DNA from: JAFTYR01 sp964571375
GTDB lineage: Bacteria > Pseudomonadota > Gammaproteobacteria > Burkholderiales > Burkholderiaceae_F
DNA: 57,850 bases
Direction: 5' to 3'
Assembly (NCBI GenBank): GCA_964571375.1
Contig: CAZNBL010000004.1
Location: 1 to 57,850 of the forward strand
Part shown: in pieces, positions 50,818 to 57,850 of the stretch
Numbering within the stretch: the stretch's first letter is position 1
Layout: every line of letters begins with the position of its first letter
Notes under the pieces: generated by a model
The model's input: only the letters and a program-made list of their open reading frames with translations
Databases searched by the model: none
Told to the model about the DNA's origin: nothing
Position numbers and translations under genes: made by a program

Positions 50818-52053
50818 TCACGAAGCATCTTTTCTTTCGGTACCGCCCACACCGAGCGCGGTGAAAATGGCAAGCGTCTGACAGACGGCCACGCCGAGGA
50901 GCGCTGCCGTGAACATACCGCTGTCTAAGAACGGCCCGAAAATCAGCGGCGCCACCGACTGACCGACATCCATACCGCAGTAGACAAAACCGTAAACACG
51001 GCCGAGCGTGCGTTTGCCGAGCTTACTGATGGTTGCTCTTCGGATCATGATGTCCCGGCTCGGAGAGGCGAGACCCACACCGAACCCCATCGATGCCATC
51101 AGCGGAATCACCCAAAAACCGTCAAAACATTGAGAGGCGAGTACCACGGCGCAGACAGCCGAAAAGGCAAGCGTGCAGCCGACCAGTTTATCGGCCGAAA
51201 GCACCTTCTGATTGGTAAGAAACCCGCCCGCCAAGGCGCCTGCGCCTGCGGCAATCAGGTAAGCAGTGAGCGCACTCGAAGCCGCGGTGAGATCGAGACC
51301 GTATGCGGCTTTGAAGATCGCAGGACTGTAGCTTTGCAGCACGCTGAAAGCCATCGATGTCGTCATAAAGAAGAGGAAACAGAGCCAAACGGCCGTACTT
51401 CTTAAAAATCCGAAATTCGAATCTTTGACGCCCTCTTTGATTTCCCGATCATTGGTCTGATCAAAAGCAAATACGCCGCGGCGGATGTATTCCAGCGCCA
51501 GCACTACAAACGCCATCGAAGAAGCCGAGTAAGCCGCAAATCTCCAGCCGAAGGCGCCGGCCAACGTCACCATCAGAAGCGGGCAGATCGCCCAGCCGAT
51601 ATTGCCCGTGACGTTATGCCAGGCAAATGCGTGACCGAGGTTCTTCTGAGAAATGTTGTAATTGATAAGGCTGTAGTCGGCGGGATGAAAAACGCTGTTA
51701 CCCAAACCGGCGAGGAGCGCGGAGAGCATCAGCATCCAGTAGTTCACCGCACTTCCCAAAATAAAGGAGGAGAAAGCGAGTGCCGCCAGGCCGACGAACA
51801 GACCGGTTTTCGGGCCGACCTTATCGATCAGAAAGCCGCTTGCCGCCTGACCGAAGGCGCTTGCCACAAAGAAAACCGTCATCAGAAAACCGGCTTCGAC
51901 AAAGTCCATGCCGAATGCAGGCATCAGCCAGGGAAAAAGCGACGGGATGACCAGGTGATAAAAATGAGAACTCGCGTGCGCTACGGACACAAGGAAAATC
52001 GCTTCCTTATCTTTTGCGCCGACGGCCGTAACGTTGTTTTGTGTCTTATCCAT
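50818..52053 (-). CDS. MFS transporter, fosmidomycin-resistance (Fsr)-like group
   Basis: A 411-residue transporter with 12 hydrophobic segments. The opening SVAHASSHFYHLVIPSLFPWL and the GLGNSVFHPADYSLIN block are typical of the Fsr group of MFS exporters. RBS GGGGAAA lies before the ATG. It is divergent from the 460-residue unknown gene. Substrate cannot be read. Confidence 0.83.
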   Translation of the reverse strand: MDKTQNNVTAVGAKDKEAIFLVSVAHASSHFYHLVIPSLFPWLMPAFGMDFVEAGFLMTVFFVASAFGQAASGFLIDKVGPKTGLFVGLAALAFSSFILGSAVNYWMLMLSALLAGLGNSVFHPADYSLINYNISQKNLGHAFAWHNVTGNIGWAICPLLMVTLAGAFGWRFAAYSASSMAFVVLALEYIRRGVFAFDQTNDREIKEGVKDSNFGFLRSTAVWLCFLFFMTTSMAFSVLQSYSPAIFKAAYGLDLTAASSALTAYLIAAGAGALAGGFLTNQKVLSADKLVGCTLAFSAVCAVVLASQCFDGFWVIPLMASMGFGVGLASPSRDIMIRRATISKLGKRTLGRVYGFVYCGMDVGQSVAPLIFGPFLDSGMFTAALLGVAVCQTLAIFTALGVGGTERKDAS

Positions 52054-52147
52054 AATTTTCCCCTTGGCGAGATTCTATCCCCGTAATGCACTCTCGAAAT
52101 CCCGAAAGCAAGTAAACTTGCGGGCATACCGGAGAAACAAGAACACA

Positions 52148-53530
52148 ATGAAAAAATCTTTAGATCCGCGCGGCGATGCACTGAGTCCGTACGAAAAAAT
52201 TCTGTCCTGGGTCAAAGCTGCGCTCGAAGCCAATAACTTCAGAGAACACGCCGCCTGGTCCGACTATGCCGCTTACGGCATCAATGAAATCGAAGATGTC
52301 GATTCGATTGCCGAGGAACTCGAAAACGAGATGCAGGCGGGCAACCTGCTCGACGAAGAATACATTCTCTTTCGCGAGATGCTCTACGAGAGCTGCACTT
52401 CGTTCCGTGCCGAACACGAAATGCGTCAGCTGATGGCTCTTTCCGTCGTCACCGACGGCGGAGAAGCCGGTCACAGAAATCCGCTCGCACCGATTCCGCT
52501 CGATGAGAAAACCGTCGAAGACATGCTTGAACCGCTTATTTCTTCGTGCTCTTCGATGCTTGCTCAGACCGACGACCAGATCACGGTCTACCCGTGGCTG
52601 ATTCCGTCCTCGATGATGCCCACGTCTCCTGCCACGCTTCGCAGATTCGCCTGGCAGCTCTGCTGCAGCATGGACAGCGAGATTACTTACGAAAAAAATG
52701 CATTCCCCGACTTCAAGCAGAATGCACCCGAGCCCTCGCCCTGCTACTACCTGCTCTTTATGATCGGCAACGTCTACAGCGTCACACCCGAACACGTGAG
52801 AACTTTCTCCGGATTCGACGCATTCGACTTCCAGGTGAAAAACGAGATGCTCTGTGCCAACGAACTGACTCAGAAGATCAGTACCGCACTCAAGGATCCC
52901 TATACCGTTGCGATCAAGACGCAAAACTATCTGACGGCAATGGATCAGAGAAACCATCTGGTGCGTCTTGCCCGCATCAACGACGGCCTGCAGAGATTTG
53001 TCGCGCACTACAACATTGCGCCCGACACCGTTCACGACGTTCTGATTTCCATGATCGAAGTGGAAGCCGGCGACAACGCTCCCGAAAACGTCTTTTCGAC
53101 CATCCGAGTCGGATTTTCGCTTCCGGACCGCATGCACGAAGTGCTCGAGGGTGTCGAGGTTCCGCTTTTCCGCAACGATGCCGAAGGAATGGTCGAGCTC
53201 GACAAGATCACGCTCGCGCTTAATGCTCTCGGCTTCGAACGCGTTACGATCAACACCGATCTGCAGCCCAACACCTACTGCAACAAGTGCGGCGTCCCTT
53301 ACTTCATGAGCTGGGATAATTATCTCGTGCATCCCGGCGAGCGCCCCTGCACCGGCAGCAGCCCGCAGCCCACACAGGCGGTCGACCGTCAAAGCAACGA
53401 TAAATTCGAAACCGATGAGTTCGGTCACAGCTTCGGCGATTCTTTCGGCGATGCGTTCGGCGACGACGGTTTCGACGAACCGCAGGGTGCCCGCTACAAC
53501 CAGGCCAATAAGAAAAAAGTTCTGAACTGA
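52148..53530 (+). CDS. Unrecognised 460-residue protein with FGD-repeat tail
   Basis: I do not recognise this soluble protein. The chosen ATG at 52148 has GGAGA upstream; earlier starts run into the divergent promoter. The first 380 residues are mixed helical, with GDNAPENVFSTIRVGFSLPDRM and VELDKITLALNALGFERV. At about residue 381 a CNKCGVPYF pair looks like half of a zinc ribbon. The tail from about 410 is low complexity with a repeated FGD/FGDS unit (HSFGDSFGDAFGDDGF) and ends in a basic KKKVLN. No signal peptide or membrane segment. It stands alone between divergent and convergent genes. Confidence 0.75.
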   Translation: MKKSLDPRGDALSPYEKILSWVKAALEANNFREHAAWSDYAAYGINEIEDVDSIAEELENEMQAGNLLDEEYILFREMLYESCTSFRAEHEMRQLMALSVVTDGGEAGHRNPLAPIPLDEKTVEDMLEPLISSCSSMLAQTDDQITVYPWLIPSSMMPTSPATLRRFAWQLCCSMDSEITYEKNAFPDFKQNAPEPSPCYYLLFMIGNVYSVTPEHVRTFSGFDAFDFQVKNEMLCANELTQKISTALKDPYTVAIKTQNYLTAMDQRNHLVRLARINDGLQRFVAHYNIAPDTVHDVLISMIEVEAGDNAPENVFSTIRVGFSLPDRMHEVLEGVEVPLFRNDAEGMVELDKITLALNALGFERVTINTDLQPNTYCNKCGVPYFMSWDNYLVHPGERPCTGSSPQPTQAVDRQSNDKFETDEFGHSFGDSFGDAFGDDGFDEPQGARYNQANKKKVLN

Positions 53531-53551
53531 TTTCTGTCCGGCCCACGAAAA

Positions 53552-53582
53552 ACCGGCTGTCTCCGTAACAGAGGCAGCCGGT
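53552..53582. terminator. Bidirectional terminator between the unknown gene and clpB
   Basis: ACCGGCTG at 53552-53559 pairs with CAGCCGGT at 53575-53582. The plus strand then reads ATTTTTA and the minus strand ends in five T, so it can serve both convergent genes. Confidence 0.87.
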
Positions 53583-53614
53583 ATTTTTATGACCTGCAGG
53601 AATTCCTGCCGGGA

Positions 53615-56206
<2,592 letters not shown>

Positions 56207-56247
56207 TTGGATTTATTCCTCTAACGCTTAAATCATCTGTAAAGGCT

Positions 56248-56276
56248 ATATTGTGTTGGTCCGCCCCTTTTTCAAG
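56248..56276 (-). promoter_or_regulatory. Heat-shock (sigma-32) promoter of clpB
   Basis: On the minus strand a perfect CTTGAAA -35 box (complement of 56270-56276) is followed after 14 bases by CACAATAT (complement of 56248-56255), matching six of eight in the CCCCATNT -10 consensus. It lies about 45 bases before the clpB ATG. Confidence 0.8.
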
Positions 56277-56305
56277 GGTGTAGTAAATGTTACTTTGGGC
56301 AACAA

Positions 56306-56328
56306 AAAGCGCCCCGAAAGGGGCGCTT
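56306..56328 (-). terminator. Terminator of the moeA-moaE operon
   Basis: AAGCGCCCC pairs with GGGGCGCTT around a GAAA tetraloop and the minus strand ends in a T-run. It separates moaE from clpB. Confidence 0.92.
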
Positions 56329-56346
56329 GAAATCCGTTGATTTTCT

Positions 56347-56790
56347 TTACCAGGCATCGCGTGCGGTATCGTCGCTTTCTTTCGCTTCGACCCAGCGCTC
56401 GCCTTCGCCGACCTCTTCTCTCTTCCAGAACGGAGCTTCTGTCTTTAAGAAGTCGATGATGTATTCGCAGGCATCGAACGCTTCGCCGCGATGCATGCTC
56501 GAGACCCCGACAAAAACGATCTGATCGGTAACGTGAAGTTTTCCGACACGGTGAATCACGACGGCGTCCTCGATATCCCAGCGCTCGCAGGCGGCTTCCA
56601 CTATCTTCTTCAAAGATCGTTCGGTCATGCCCGGATAGTGTTCGAGCGTCAGCGATTTAACGCCTTCGCCGTCATTGATATCGCGCACCGTACCGACAAA
56701 CATGACGACGGCCCCGGCCTTCGGATTGGATCTTAAGGCAGCGAGCTCGGCGGCTGCATCAAAGTCTTCGTATTGAACGGAAATCTTCAC
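56347..56790 (-). CDS. moaE: Molybdopterin synthase catalytic subunit MoaE
   Basis: A 147-residue protein. MoaE hallmarks are GAVVMFVGTVRDIN near residue 26, LEHYPGMTERSL near 49, VVIHRVGKLHVTDQIVFVGVSSMHR, and the C-terminal FLKTEAPFWKRE with the catalytic lysines. It transfers sulfur to precursor Z with MoaD. The start is GTG at 56788-56790 with GGAG upstream. It lies 15 bases after moeA, giving a molybdenum-cofactor operon. No moaD is present, so that subunit is elsewhere. Confidence 0.94.
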   Translation of the reverse strand: MKISVQYEDFDAAAELAALRSNPKAGAVVMFVGTVRDINDGEGVKSLTLEHYPGMTERSLKKIVEAACERWDIEDAVVIHRVGKLHVTDQIVFVGVSSMHRGEAFDACEYIIDFLKTEAPFWKREEVGEGERWVEAKESDDTARDAW

Positions 56791-56805
56791 GGAATACTCC
56801 CCGGC

Positions 56806-57850
56806 TTAAACCGAGAACTCGGCAAACGGAATGTAAGTGACACGGTCGCCCTTTTTAAGGTCGGCATCGGCGGCGATATCCGCCAGACCGTCGGCCCAGG
56901 TGCAGGACGAAAGTACTGCGGAATTCTGCGTGCGGAATCCTTCGAGTTCGCCCTCGGCATTGCGACGTACGCGGATGAATTCGCGTCTCCTGCCGCCCTT
57001 CCAGTCAAAGGCGAGCGGCAGCTTATAGCCCTTGACCTCGGTGAGGTGCCGGCCCGAAAGCATTTGAATCAGCGGCTGAGCAAAGAGCAGGAATGTCACG
57101 AGACCGGACACGGGATTGCCGGGCAGACCGATAAACGGCACGCCTGCGATTTCACCCTTGGCAACCGGTTTGCCGGGTTTGACCGCAATACGCCACATAT
57201 CGATTTTGCCGAGACTTTCGACCGCGGTTTTGACGAAGTCGGCTTCGCCGACGCTCATGCCGCCGCTCGTAATAATGAGATCGGCTTTGGCTGCGGCCTT
57301 GCGGAATGCTTCGACAGTGCTTTCAAGATTGTCGGAAACGTTGCCGTAATCGACGACTTCGCAACCGAGTTCAAAAAGGAAGCTGCGGAGCACAAAGCGG
57401 TTGGAATTGTAGATGCCGCCCGGAACCAGAGCTTCGCCCGGCATCGCCAGTTCATCGCCCGTAAAGAAGAGCGCTACACGAATCGGTTTGTAAACACGGA
57501 CAGAAGCTGCTCCGACGCTTGCAACCGCACCCATGACCGCAGGTGTCAGGCGGTCGCCCTTTCTGGCAACGATATCGCCCGGCTTGATGTCGCAACCGGC
57601 TTTTCTGACCCAGGTACCTGCTTTCGGAGCCGCCGAGAACGTGACCGTACCGTCGGCATTGACCGCTGCCTCTTCCTGAGGAATAACGGCGTCGGCACCT
57701 TCGGGCAGGGGCGCACCGGTAAAGATACGGGCGCAGGTACCCTTTTTAAGAGGACGGCCCATGTGACCGGCCTGAATACGGTCGGATACGGGAAGCGTAA
57801 GAATTCCGTAGGCGAAATCTTCCGTGCTTACCGCATAGCCGTCCATCTGG
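56806..57850 (-). CDS. moeA: Molybdopterin molybdenumtransferase MoeA (5' end beyond window)
   Basis: A MoeA protein cut at its N-terminus by the window edge, with about 347 residues readable. It starts at QMDGYAV, just inside the family SAMDGYA block, then TGAPLPEGADAVI, GDELAMPGE, TSGGMSVGEADFVK, KPGKPVAKG and GLPGNPVS, and a C-terminal domain IV. MoeA inserts molybdenum into adenylated molybdopterin made by MogA. It leads into moaE. Confidence 0.94.
   Translation of the reverse strand, partial: QMDGYAVSTEDFAYGILTLPVSDRIQAGHMGRPLKKGTCARIFTGAPLPEGADAVIPQEEAAVNADGTVTFSAAPKAGTWVRKAGCDIKPGDIVARKGDRLTPAVMGAVASVGAASVRVYKPIRVALFFTGDELAMPGEALVPGGIYNSNRFVLRSFLFELGCEVVDYGNVSDNLESTVEAFRKAAAKADLIITSGGMSVGEADFVKTAVESLGKIDMWRIAVKPGKPVAKGEIAGVPFIGLPGNPVSGLVTFLLFAQPLIQMLSGRHLTEVKGYKLPLAFDWKGGRRREFIRVRRNAEGELEGFRTQNSAVLSSCTWADGLADIAADADLKKGDRVTYIPFAEFSV

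Noticed and set aside
52160..53428. 422-codon open frame antisense to the 460-residue unknown gene
   Set aside because: The plus-strand gene has a proper RBS, promoter gap and terminator, and neighbouring genes show the same antisense openness, so this frame is a by-product.

Overview
The window looks like chromosomal DNA of an anaerobic, gut-type betaproteobacterium of the Sutterella/Parasutterella group. The basis is gene content: a class I fumarase, DcuC, menaquinone enzymes (MenB, MenE), Bug/TTT-type binding protein, YjgA/DarP next to PmbA, GluQ, and several periplasmic reductases with no sign of aerobic respiration. Base composition is moderately GC-rich and even. I see no transposase, phage gene or CRISPR array. 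The species assignment is inference.

Layout. 1-3.2 kb: pmbA (cut by the window edge), yjgA/darP, and an unusual MogA-esterase fusion. 3.3-11.3 kb (minus strand): two paralogous TorA/DorA/MtsZ-type molybdenum S-/N-oxide reductases, each preceded by a small SH3-monohaem cytochrome c gene; a perfect 1,142-bp tandem duplication between them leaves a truncated torA piece and a truncated cytochrome piece. 11.6-19 kb: MscS-type channel, DcuC, a divergent argininosuccinate-lyase-like C-N lyase, a cluster of DnaA boxes, a LysR regulator, GluQ and an RhlE-like helicase. 19.2-27.8 kb: menE-menB, a TetR-controlled Bug-protein/tautomerase locus with a palindromic operator, an MFS exporter, YgbA, and an M20/RocB-like peptidase.

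27.9-40.3 kb (minus strand) is the centrepiece: a 13-gene run for respiratory sulfite reduction. It starts with an octahaem MccA/SirA sulfite reductase (seven CXXCH sites plus one CX15CH site) and continues with a rhodanese-like protein, an FKBP isomerase with a Met/His-rich tail, a TPR protein, an Fe-S protein and NrfD-type membrane subunit (MccC/MccD), a NosL-type copper protein, NosD/NosF/NosY-like proteins, and a private haem-attachment set (CcmF-, CcmH- and CcmG/TlpA-like). A strong hairpin separates the structural half from the maturation half. The CcmH-like protein has only one cysteine where the family normally has two. The likely flow is menaquinol to MccD to MccC to MccA, reducing periplasmic sulfite; NosL-type proteins would supply copper for the haem-copper site and the Ccm-like proteins would attach the CX15CH haem.

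40.7-57.8 kb: a small membrane protein and SbcDC, a TauE/SafE (sulfite-exporter family) protein, class I fumarase, a DUF401-type transporter, tRNA-Leu(TAA), an MFS transporter, an unrecognised 460-residue protein with an FGD-repeat tail, ClpB with a readable sigma-32 promoter, and molybdenum-cofactor genes moaE and moeA (moeA cut by the edge). MogA, MoaE and MoeA fit the demand made by the two molybdoenzymes.

All function calls come from reading motifs by eye; no database search was run.
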